Assembly (NCBI RefSeq): GCF_037392515.1
Contig: NW_027133924.1
Location: forward strand, 29,683 to 93,682
Origin: Haliotis asinina
Taxonomy: Eukaryota > Mollusca > Gastropoda > Lepetellida > Haliotidae
DNA length: 64,000 bases
Reading direction: 5' to 3'
Of this stretch, positions 1-8,289 are shown one piece after another. A model generated the notes under the pieces. The model did not search any database and had not been told where the DNA came from. It saw nothing but the letters and a program-made list of their open reading frames with translations. The position numbers were made by a program, and so were the translations under genes. Every line of letters begins with the position of its first letter. The stretch's first letter is position 1.

Positions 1-752
1 CAGACCTTCTTTACCACAGTCAATTAAGGCAGGATATCTTAACATCGGGGTGGATGTGTATTGTCCCCAATCCACTCCGGTGTTATAAATGTCAACAGTT
101 TGGTCATGGGACTTACTCATGTCGTAATCCTGCAGTATGTTATCGCTGTGGCGATCCTCATGATGGCACAGGTTGCGAGAATGATCTCAAGTGTGTTAAC
201 TGCAAAGAGACTCATGCTGCTTCTTCAAGGTCATGCCCTATATATCAAAGGGAATCGAAGATAATGAAAATAAAATGTGAAAAAAATCTCTCTTATTTTG
301 AAGCCAAAAAACTTTTCACCACTCAGTCCTCAACCCCATCAAATATAACATATTCTGCTGCAGTTACCCGTTCTGTAGCAATGTCCTCAGCTGCATGTCA
401 AACTGACTTGACCTGGGTCAAATCAGAAAAATCTGTGTTTTCATCTAACAAACCTGCTTCTGAACCGAAAGAATCTACTGCCCCAGTCACTCAAATAACG
501 TCTGAGTCTCAGACAGAAATTCAGTCTGAGTCATCACAATTGACTGCTTCGCCACTAGCCACATCACAACCACCCACTATTCCAGTGAAAAAGCAGAAAG
601 GTAAAAAATTACATATGACAGAAACACATGTTGTTCCTCTACAAAATACTTTTGGGCCTCTAGACATGGAGGTGACCCCATACTCACAGGACGAGCGGAG
701 GTGCTTACCCCCGTCACGTTCTCGCGAAAGATCGCCCATTGAGCCACCATGA
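1..752 (+). pseudogene. Nimb-like LINE ORF1, C-terminal part (window-truncated)
   Basis: This is the 3' part of an ORF1 (Gag-like nucleic-acid chaperone) whose start lies before the window. Three consecutive zinc knuckles begin at base 81: C-X2-C-X4-H-X4-C, C-X2-C-X3-H-X4-C and C-X2-C-X3-H-X6-C. They are followed by a Ser/Thr/Gln-rich low-complexity tail ending in an SRSRERSP motif. Three knuckles in this arrangement are usual for I- and Jockey-group LINE ORF1 proteins. The frameshift just before the knuckles described for 8851-10106 is also here (near base 57). The stop overlaps the ORF2 start as ATGA. Confidence 0.9.
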
Positions 753-3700
753 CTCAGCTGGCCAATATAATTCAATGGAACTGCAGAGGGATTAAAAATA
801 ACTTTAACGAGTTACAGTTACTCGTACAAGATCATCAACCGTCGGCATTCTGTATCCAAGAGACATATCTTAAAGATACAGATAATTTTAAATTGAGACA
901 GTATGATGCTTACCATTCTTTTTCTCCTCAGAGGGATCGTGCAACTGGAGGAGCTTCTATTTTAGTACATCACAACGTCATCCATAGCCCTGTCGCTCTA
1001 AATACACAATTGCAAACTGTAGCTGTTCGTATTACTTTGCACATGGCGCTGACATTGTGCAGTTTGTACATACCGCCCTCTTCAAATATTCACAAATCAG
1101 ATCTTCAAAATTTATACGATCAACTCCCGAAGCCATGTTTAATCACGGGCGATCTTAACGGACACAACCCACTTTGGGGAAGTGTCAACACAAATAGGAA
1201 GGGTAAATCATCGAGGATTTCATATCTGATAATAACTTATGTATTTTCAATGACGATTCAGCTACTTACCTACATCCAGCTACGGGAACATATTCTTCCC
1301 TGGATATATCATTTGCCGACTCAAATTTGTGTAATGAATTCGAATGGGAGGTGCATGATGACCTGTGTGGGAGTGATCACTTCCCAACTATTCTTAAAGG
1401 CATTATCCCTGGGGATGATCCACCCTTATCCAGACGGAACTTCAAGAAGGCTGACTGGTCCTTATATAAAACACTTTGTATTGATCATTTAAAACCTGAT
1501 GTTTTTGTAAACAGCGAAGATCCTATACAGCTGTTTTCAGATATAATCAATAACATTGCTGACCAAACTATCCCCAAGTCCTCTGCAATTCCACATGTTC
1601 GCAAACCATGGTTTACTAATGACTGTTAACAGGCCAGAAAGAGTAGGAGGAAAGCGGAAAAGTATTTTCGCCGCCACCCTACAGTACATAATTTAGATAG
1701 AGTAAAAATTTTAAATGCCAAGGCTCGACGCACTTTTAAACAGAGTAAACGCCTGTCTTTGAGGAACTATGTCTCCAAAATTAATTCCCGTACACCCATG
1801 TCTAAGGTGTGGAATATGATACAAAGAATTACGGGCAAAGGTTCCAGATCTACTGTTCATCATCTGAAGGATGGTGACCGGGTATTAACTGATAAATCTG
1901 ATATTGCCAACAAGCTTGGTGAAACTCTCGCCAAACATTCTTCTTCGTCCAATTACGTACCTGAATTTAAACACTACCAGAAACAGCAGGAGAAGAAGAG
2001 AATAAATTTTACCTCAGACAATGGCGAAGACTATAATGAATTATTTTCATTACATGAGCTACACACTGCCCTTGAGCAAGCTCATGATACAGCGTCAGGA
2101 GCTGACTATATTCACTATCAGCTCCTGAAACATTTGCCCAAATCATGTTTGGAAACAATGCTCAATATTTTTGATTCAATATGGACTTAGGGAAAATTCC
2201 CGTCTTCTTGGCGTAATGCTATTGTAGATCCTATTCCAAAACCTGGCCGGGATCATACTGATCCGTCGAATTACAGACCAAGTTCTTAAACGAGTTGTGT
2301 CTGTAAAACCATGGAGCGTATGGTAAACAGTCGATTAACATGGTTTCTTGAAACTAACAACCTTATCACAAATATTCAGTGTGGTTTCAGGAAGAATCGT
2401 AGTACCATTGATCATTTGGTACGTTTAGAATCCTTTGTAAAAAATGCATTTATCAATAAGCAACATGCTGTACCGATCTTTTTTTGATCTCGAGAAAGCA
2501 TACGATACCACCTGGAAGCATGGCATTTTAAAGGATTTACATGGTTTCGGTTTAAGGGGTCGTTTACCTCTGTTTATATCGCAATTTTTACAAGGCAGGC
2601 AATTTCAAGTCCGAGTAGGTTCTACCCTGTCTGATCATTACAATCAGCATCAGGGTGTTCCGCAAGGCAGCATTTTGTCTGTGACCTTATTTAGTATCAA
2701 GATCAACAGTTTATCCAAGGTTTTAAACGATTCAATAGATGGATCACTTTTCGTGGATGATTTTAATATTTCCTGTCGCGGTAAGAATATGCATACTATT
2801 GAACGGCAACTGCAATTATGTTTAAACAAAATAAATAAATGGTGTCTTGAGAATGGTTTTAAATTTTCTAAGACAAAAACTAATTGCTTCCATTTCTGCC
2901 GTAAGTATAAACCACATAAGGACCCAGAATTATTTTTAAATGGCACTCCTATCAAAGTCGTTAAGGAGGCCAAGTTCTTAGGTTTGATTTTCGACTCTCA
3001 TTTAACTTTTCTTCCGCATATCAAATACTTGAAAACTAAATGCCTGAAGGCACTTGATCTATTGAAAGTTGTGTCAAATTCAAAATGGGGAGGGGATCAA
3101 GCTACTCTCCTGCACCTATACCGTGCACTTGTCCGTTCGAAGCTTGATTATGGCTCCATCATTTATGGTGGAGCCTGTAAAAGCAATCTAAAACTCCTTG
3201 ATTCTATCCACCACCAAGGTCTGAGACTTTGTCTTTGGTCGTTCCGAACTTCTCCTATTGACAGTCTCTATGTCGAAGCCGATGAACCATCTCTTACACA
3301 GCGCCGTATCAAATTAGCTCTACAATATATTACAAAACTATACTCTAACGAATCCAACCCTGCTTTTAACTGTGTTTTCGATCCTCTTTATGAGCATTTA
3401 TACATCAAAAAGTCTTCTCTTGTTCCACCTTTTGGGCACAGAATTAAACCATTCATTTCTGCTGCCGGCATTGAGCTGAAAAGTATAGCGCCTTCTCGTC
3501 TTCTCCTCCTTGGCAATTAGTGAGGCCACAAGTTGACCTCACATTAACAAAGTTTAAAAAATCAGACACAAACGAATTACAATATAAACAAGAGTTTATG
3601 CAATTAAAAAATAATTATAGTACATACAAATCCTTATTTACAGATGGTTCCAAGGATGGTTGCACAGTTGCTTGTGCCACTGTCATTGGATCCAGAACAA

Positions 3701-4412
3701 TATCTTCTCGATTACCTGATAACAGCTCCATTTTCACTGCAGAAGCTAACGCAATATTAACGGCTCTTCAATATATTCAAAGACATCCTAATCATGTACA
3801 GTATATAATTTTTTCTGATTCTCTTTCTTGCCTTCAGGCTATTAAAAATTTGTCTTGTAAACATCCACTTTTAATTGACATAATTGAATTGTATAATGAT
3901 CTTACAACTGGCAGTGCGACATCTTTTGTTGGTTACCAGCCATGTCGGTATTTCTGGGAATGCAATGGCCGATCTTGCTGCTAAGGCTGCACTCAACAAA
4001 TCTGTGACACCACGACTTATTCCATGCAGTGACTATAAAGCTAGCATTAGAACTTACATTCGTGATCTGATGCAAAAGAAGTGGGACACCCAAGTTGGAA
4101 TAAATAAATTACATGCCATAAAACCTTATATTGGTTACACTCACTTGGGCTGTCAGTCCAGATTTGAAGAGGTCGCATTGGCCATACGCGTTACACCCAC
4201 AGTTATTTACTAAAAGGTGATGATCCTCCGTTTTGTATCCCTTGTGATGAGAGAACCACGGTCAAGCATATCCTGCTTGACTGTTGAATTCTCCATCATA
4301 AGGGATAACTATATATTTCAATGTCAAAACAATGAAGGATCTTTTAAGCACAGTTAGTACTCATTTAATTCTTGGATTTTTAAAAGAAATTGATTTTCTT
4401 ATTGAATTGTAA
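749..4412 (+). pseudogene. Nimb-like LINE ORF2: APE endonuclease, reverse transcriptase, RNase H, CCHC; multiply broken
   Basis: This encoded the retrotransposition polyprotein for target-primed reverse transcription. The endonuclease is at the N-terminus: WNCRG (residues 10-14), Glu38 in QETY, GDLNGHN with Asp135, and SDH at 1372-1380. RT motifs follow: a YRP-type motif near 2275, GFRKNRST near 2390, motif A Asp at 2486-2488, QGVPQGS near 2655 and catalytic FVDD at 2750-2761. RNase H acidic residues are at 3643 (TDGSK), 3742 (AEAN), 3817 (FSDS) and 3971 (MAD). A C-X2-C-X7-H-X4-C motif is at 4234-4284. Inactivating lesions are a frameshift at ~1200-1213, stops at 1627, 2188 and 2287, an extra T in the run 2479-2485, frameshifts at ~3480-3505, ~3915-3937 and ~4165-4180, and a stop at 4285. 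The domain order EN-RT-RNaseH is that of the I superfamily. The terminal TAA at 4410 closes a recognisable C-terminal helix. Confidence 0.93.
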
Positions 4413-4977
4413 TTGATATGTTCTGTAAATAGTTGTATTTTAATGATTGGTAGTTTAAATTAGTAACTTAGATTGTTAGTGGCTGTACCCTCAACGGGGG
4501 TTGAAGTATTGTAAAATTATTGTCCTCCTGAGAGGGTACGTAAGTCCAATACTCTCATAGTCAATTTAAATCTACTACTAGTTTTTAATCGTAGAATATT
4601 TGTTGTTTTTAAGTCATGGCTAAATTTCAGGATAATCGCCAATAGCTGAAGGGGTGGTGTAAATCCAGCTAGGTTTCATGCAGGTAGCAGAAGTAATGTA
4701 AGTCCCCATGGACCTTAGTATGGTGATCTACTTCAGTTGTTGGCGATCTATAGCCCCGGTTTTATGTTGTATTGTCTTCTTTAAATCCAATGTTTTAACT
4801 TTCAATGCTAGTTTTATGTTCTGTGATACTCTAGTGTTTTTACTGTCCTTCGCTGACAGGTTTTACTTTTTCTCTTTTCTCATCCTAACATTACTATAAC
4901 TTATTTTGTTCTCGTCACGATATGGCTGCAATATTGCCGATGTGACGTTAAATGTTAACTCACTCACTCACTCACTC
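4413..4977 (+). other. Nimb-like LINE 3' UTR with terminal hairpin and (ACTC)5 tail
   Basis: The stretch is AT-rich and noncoding. Near its end, 4914-4946 can fold with GTCAC pairing to GTGAC and an inner GGC/GCC pairing. After GACGTTAA comes the tail (ACTC)5 at 4958-4977. A 3' hairpin plus short tandem tail is the usual RT recognition end of LINEs and of SINEs that borrow it. A 63-residue open frame at 4708-4899 has no supporting feature and is not called. Confidence 0.85.
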
Positions 4978-4986
4978 TATAAAATA
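4975..4986 (+). repeat. Target-site duplication, 3' copy (Nimb-like insertion)
   Basis: CTCTATAAAATA directly follows, and overlaps by CTC, the ACTC tail. The same 12-mer precedes the 5' end of each complete element (8219-8230 here). Because CTC could belong to the tail, the true duplication is 9-12 bp. Confidence 0.9.
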
Positions 4987-5225
4987 CTGAGCCCACTGAA
5001 AGCAGTAATCGCACTCTATTTTCGTTCTTAAACGTCACAAACCAAGTGCCATTCGCCTTTGGTTTCCATATTGAAAGAATTGGTTGCATGTTGAATAATA
5101 TCAAACACATTTTCCCTGTCAAAATTTCTAATTGCAGATTTCATACGTACCGTCTGATGTATCGTCCTCCGATCCAGGAAACGGGTCGGCACAGCAGGTT
5201 CCACAACTGCAGCATGATAGGCCAT
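4987..5225 (-). pseudogene. Tx1-clade (Keno-like) LINE ORF1, N-terminal part
   Basis: Read on the minus strand from ATG at 5225-5223, in a strong Kozak context (ACCATGG). The frame runs about 57 codons, then shifts near 5050-5060. After the shift it reads GTWFVTFKNENR and ends in VGSVFY exactly at the Nimb insertion point. The next residues (RDIKIDF) lie on the other side of the Nimb element, as seen at 8230 for the neighbouring copy. The content fits the start of the RRM-like region of Tx1-type ORF1 proteins. Family assignment comes from the whole reading across the insertion. Confidence 0.8.
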
Positions 5226-5335
5226 GGTCCTTAAGAACAATGGGGGTAGACCCAGAGGTCACATGAAATATGACAATTTTTGTGAAGGCAACAAAATGTT
5301 AAAATAACCTTATTTATTCCTTTGAATACACAGAG

Positions 5336-5389
5336 TGCAGGCGCTAAAACGTCGGGGCGACGTAGGAAAAGCATCCTGCAGCTAGCGCC
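5336..5389. other. Compact foldback with interleaved inverted repeats
   Basis: TGCAGG (5336-5341) pairs with CCTGCA (5375-5380). GGCGCTA (5340-5346) pairs with TAGCGCC (5383-5389). Between them ACGTC (5349-5353) and GACGT (5359-5363) form a tight hairpin. The two outer stems are interleaved (first-second-first'-second'), a pseudoknot order, although they share two bases. It lies in the presumed 5' leader of the Tx1-like element. Function unknown. Confidence 0.5.
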
Positions 5390-6024
5390 ATGAGCCGGTG
5401 GATTGGCGCTTAATTAACGAGGCGCGGGGACACAGCACTTGGAGGAGTTTGTGCAGTCACCCCCAGACAAGCGTAAACAAACAGTGCAACTGACCGCGTG
5501 GACTAAATCCACTAAACTTAAATACAGTGCAAGTATCAAAACAATGGTAGGATACGTGAACTTTAGTCACAAATGTTGTTTTATTTAAAAAATATAATGA
5601 AAGTTAAAGACATTTTGAAATTTCAATGTAAACTGATCCAGGGGAAACGCGCCGAAGTTTCTGGTATCTCCTTACCACTTGAAAACACTTACTAGGGGTT
5701 AGCTGGCTCTTAAGACGTGTGTTATCGGGCAGAATGTGGTTGTGAGGGTGTGAGAATCTACGACGTTATTACCGGCGTGCGACACCATGGCCAACGTCCT
5801 TGGATACTGGGACAGACAAACTGCAAGTGGAAAATAAATCACTTTGAGGAACTTCCCGGGGCTTGGTTTGGTCGGAGTACAATGTGGTTGAGTGGATGGG
5901 TCCATTTCTTCAGTTTGGAAGTGGTTGCATGGTGCCTCCAGTGAAACGGACGCGCGAAAAGGTAGGCAAAGTGAGATTAAAAAAGGGAAATGATATGTGG
6001 AAAAGAGAGGGCTAAGTTAAGCGT

Positions 6025-6033
6025 TCTATTTTT
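6025..6033 (-). promoter_or_regulatory. U2-type 3' box
   Basis: On the minus strand, 17-25 nt past the U2 3' end, AAAAATAGA matches the animal snRNA 3'-box consensus AAARNNAGA used by Integrator for 3'-end formation. Its presence suggests the U2 remnant is a true gene end rather than a reverse-transcribed copy. Confidence 0.6.
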
Positions 6034-6050
6034 TGAATTGTATTATGAGT

Positions 6051-6203
6051 GGTGAGCCATTCCCGGAGGTACTGCAATACCGGGTCAACCCGTGATGAGG
6101 GCGGAGCAAGCTCCGTGGCACCTCATCCCGTTGCAAAAATCAGTTTAATATCGATGTCTCCAATAGGACACGTATCAGATATTAAGCTGATAAGAACAGA
6201 TAC
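6051..6203 (-). pseudogene. U2: U2 snRNA gene, 5'-truncated (nt ~36 to 3' end), interrupted by a Tx1-like LINE
   Basis: The minus strand reads GTATCTGTTCTTATCAG and onward, through stem-loop IIa, the Sm site ATTTTTG (6134-6140), stem-loop III with GGAGCTTGCTCC, and stem-loop IV with GGTATTGCAGTACC (6068-6081). The remnant ends GGCTCACC at 6051. It is 153 nt, which equals nt 36-188 of vertebrate U2. Nucleotides 1-35 (stem-loop I and half of the GUAGUA branch-site recognition element) are missing and replaced by the A-rich end of a LINE. No promoter is left, so it is not a working gene. Confidence 0.92.
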
Positions 6204-6830
6204 TTTTTTTTTCTTTTTGATAAAATTTAATGCATATAACAAATTTACAAGCTCGGCCTAAAAGTATATCACAAAAAAGAAGTTTTGCCCTGCAGCGCTA
6301 ACAACTAAAGAACTAAAAGAGGAAATTGCCAAACCTGGCTACATGCAATACACATTCACACTATATACATCAAATGAAGATAGATCTAGATGAAACACAC
6401 GTAAATGAAGCATACATAATATATATTAACAAACGAGAAATACAAACAAACATGCCATATTCTAACTGACAACCAATCAAACCATATATATATATAAAGA
6501 ATCATCAACATGCACATACTATATACATCACACTATACAAACAATATACATGCACAACATCACTATGTAAAATGCTACACATGCCAAAACCTGGCTACAT
6601 GCACAATACATATTTACAATATAAAGATCAAATGAAGTATGAACTGAATGAAGCGAGCATAAATGAAGCATTCGAAAAGGAAACAAGGGTAAATGAAGCG
6701 TACGTAAACCAATAAACTCAAATGAAGCGTACATAATATATAGATAGATTCACAAACTTTTATGCCACATTATGGCTACAAAGTGTCAGTCAGTTAGAGC
6801 AAAAGTATGTGCATATATTTATCTATTAAG
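6204..6830 (-). other. Tx1-clade (Keno-like) LINE 3' UTR and A-rich tail
   Basis: Runs from the ORF2 stop (6833-6831) to the junction with U2. The last minus-strand bases are A5-G-A9, directly followed by U2 GTATC. The region is AT-rich and contains a degenerate ~255-bp duplication: the block beginning GCCAAACCTGGCTACATG at 6328 recurs at 6583. AATGAAG motifs recur on the plus strand. A short AT microsatellite is near 6482. No coding potential seen. Confidence 0.75.
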
Positions 6831-8230
6831 TTAAATATGTAATTCTAATAAATGATCGGGATTGATTTTACCAAATACTGAAGTTGAAAGCCAGTACCAG
6901 GAAAAGACAGATAGCGGAAAGCGACAAAAGTCAACCTTGACACGTGTCCTAAGGAAACATAGAAAACGCAACATGATATCATTTCCATTTAATTTTCTGT
7001 GCTCAAATTTATTTGAATTCCGAATAAGCAAAATTGTATATTTTGCCAAAGTTAAAAGGTAAATGCATAATGATTTTTTATAAGAATTTGGAATTTTAGG
7101 AACCAAATTAAACCGAATGACTTCGTTAGATCTTTCCAATAAGCCAAAAGACAATTGATCTAACCACTGGAAAACGATATCCCACAAAACATCAACACAC
7201 GAGCAATAGATGAAAAGATTGTCAGAAGTTTCTATTGCTATACGACAGAGTGGACAGTTAGGAGTGATAGACATTCCCCGAGTATAAAGTGTATACCCTA
7301 AGGGGAGAGAATCATAGATGAGACGATAATTGACCGATTTCGAAAGTGGATCCACGAAGGAATTGTGTAGATTAAGCCAAACCTGCTGAAAAGGAATACG
7401 TGGATACAACGTTTCAACTTTATTTTCCACAACAGTTTGTAATAAACAAGCATAGTACTGTTTTGATGTAAACCGAAACATATCTATCAAATAATTTGAA
7501 TTGACAGCTTCAAACTGTCTTAAAGCCAATAAACACGTCTGATACAATAATGGCATCGTCTCAGAATGAGGAAATAATAGTGAAGCAAAAGTAGGACAAT
7601 AGTGACGTAAAGACATTCCTAACCAATATTTTGCAAAAAATGTCCACTTAGTTGAAGAATTATGCAAAATATTTTGAATGTGCTTTAAATAAAAAGAATA
7701 TAATTTTGATTGGATGTGAACTACACCCAAACCCCCATCCAAAATAGGTTTATAGCACACAGACCTCCGAATAGGCTTAGCAGTGGACTGTCAAATAAAA
7801 CGAAAAGTCTCCCTCTGAAAAAGGTCGACATAATGTTTTGAAAATATTGTTACAGCCCCTCGATACCAAAATTTAGACAAAGCCATGACATTGCACACAG
7901 TAGATTTGCCCAGGTGATAACACCTTAGACACACTGGCAACCGACCCGGGGCAGTGACTAGCATGGACATTCTGTCACCCAGTCTAACAATATATGGAAT
8001 ATCTTCAGCTTTTCCACTGTCAACTTGCAACTGGACAGTTCTCACACCAGTCTGAACAGGGGATCCCCCAATTAACATAGTTTCAGGAGTTATGCTCAGC
8101 ACCTTCCCAAATCTCCTAAAGTAGGAATCCAGGAATTCATTGGATACTACACCATGAATCCAGTGTACTCTCAAATCCAGTACTTCCTTGTCGTAGGGAG
8201 AAAAGTCTATTTTAATGTCTCTATAAAATA
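6831..8230 (-). pseudogene. Tx1-clade (Keno-like) LINE: ORF1 middle fused by deletion to ORF2 post-RT domain
   Basis: From 8230 downward the minus strand gives an RRM-like ORF1 segment and the start of its zinc knuckle (PVCLRCYHLG). At ~7905-7915 it changes without frame loss to a thumb/post-RT segment (STVCNVMALSKFWY, then later DGGLGVV). The end is a C-terminal zinc-like motif, CPLC-X11-N-X4-C, in which the usual His is Asn. The ORF1 C-terminus, endonuclease and RT palm are therefore deleted. One in-frame TGA lies at 7793-7791, where a Trp is expected. The stop is at 6833-6831. The upstream continuation of the open frame to 8426 is only the antisense of the inserted LINE. Residual function is very unlikely. 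Confidence 0.88.
8219..8230 (+). repeat. Target-site duplication, 5' copy
   Basis: CTCTATAAAATA lies immediately before the Nimb-like 5' end. Its partner for this element copy is 14463-14474. Confidence 0.9.
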
Positions 8231-8231
8231 A

Positions 8232-8289
8232 GCACCCATGGCGAGCCACCTCCTCGTGGTGGGTGCTGGGTAACGCTAAGTGCTCGCCA
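8232..8289 (+). ncRNA. HDV-like self-cleaving ribozyme at the LINE 5' end
   Basis: The fold is a nested double pseudoknot. P1 is GCACCCA (8232-8238) with TGGGTGC (8260-8266), 7 bp. P2 is TGGCGAG (8239-8245) with CTCGCCA (8283-8289), 7 perfect pairs. P3 is CCAC (8246-8249) with GTGG (8256-8259), closing loop CTCCTC. TGGGTAAC after P1 resembles HDV TGGGCAAC and could form P1.1 with the loop. GCTAAG (8275-8280) supplies the J4/2 strand, with C8276 as candidate catalytic cytosine. P4 is missing or minimal. Self-cleavage would occur 5' of G8232, one base after the target duplication, which is where the element starts. Such ribozymes process R2, RTE/Baggins and L1Tc-type LINE RNAs. Confidence 0.85.

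Larger units (their letters stand above)
1..4977 (+). mobile_element. Nimb-like (I-clade) non-LTR retrotransposon, copy 0, 5' cut by the window edge
   Basis: Contains the end of ORF1, all of ORF2, the 3' UTR and an ACTC-repeat tail. It is the same element described in full at 17719-23820. The 3' target-site duplication follows at 4975-4986. Confidence 0.95.
5226..6050. other. Unassigned 825 bp: Tx1-like 5' UTR, array junction and U2 3' flank
   Basis: The lower end must be the 5' UTR of the minus-strand Tx1-like element (its ORF1 starts at 5225). The upper end must be the region downstream of the U2 3' end at 6051. I cannot see where one gives way to the other; the amplification breakpoint probably lies inside. 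A strong foldback sits at 5336-5389. Short open frames on both strands (for example 5699-5905 minus and 5717-5944 plus) have no recognisable domains. I looked for the missing U2 5' end and for U1, U4, U5, U6, 5S and tRNA signatures and saw none. Confidence 0.6.

Noticed and set aside
521-775. Minus-strand 84-codon frame across the ORF1/ORF2 overlap
   Set aside because: Antisense of the ORF1 tail; low-complexity shadow without domain.
2650-2973. Minus-strand 107-codon open frame inside the RT region
   Set aside because: It is antisense to conserved RT motifs (QGVPQGS, FVDD), so it is a shadow.
4708-4899. Hydrophobic 63-codon frame in the Nimb-like 3' UTR
   Set aside because: T-rich sequence gives apparent membrane character; no start context or homologue recognised.
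5336-5389. Second HDV-like ribozyme in the Tx1-like leader
   Set aside because: The stems have pseudoknot order but share bases, and no J4/2 cytosine strand or P1.1-like GG is in place.
5699-5944. Overlapping short open frames on both strands in the spacer as genes
   Set aside because: No recognisable domain, splice structure or conservation; frames of this length occur by chance.
6051-6203. Functional U2 snRNA gene
   Set aside because: The first ~35 nt, including stem-loop I and half of the branch-site element, and the promoter are missing in every unit.
6252-6259. CTCGGCCT, matching the U2 5' region, as the missing U2 head
   Set aside because: Only eight bases match, in the opposite orientation to the U2 body and inside the LINE 3' UTR; probably chance.
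6482-6497. AT microsatellite as a meaningful element
   Set aside because: Short and inside an AT-rich 3' UTR, with no unit-to-unit length change.
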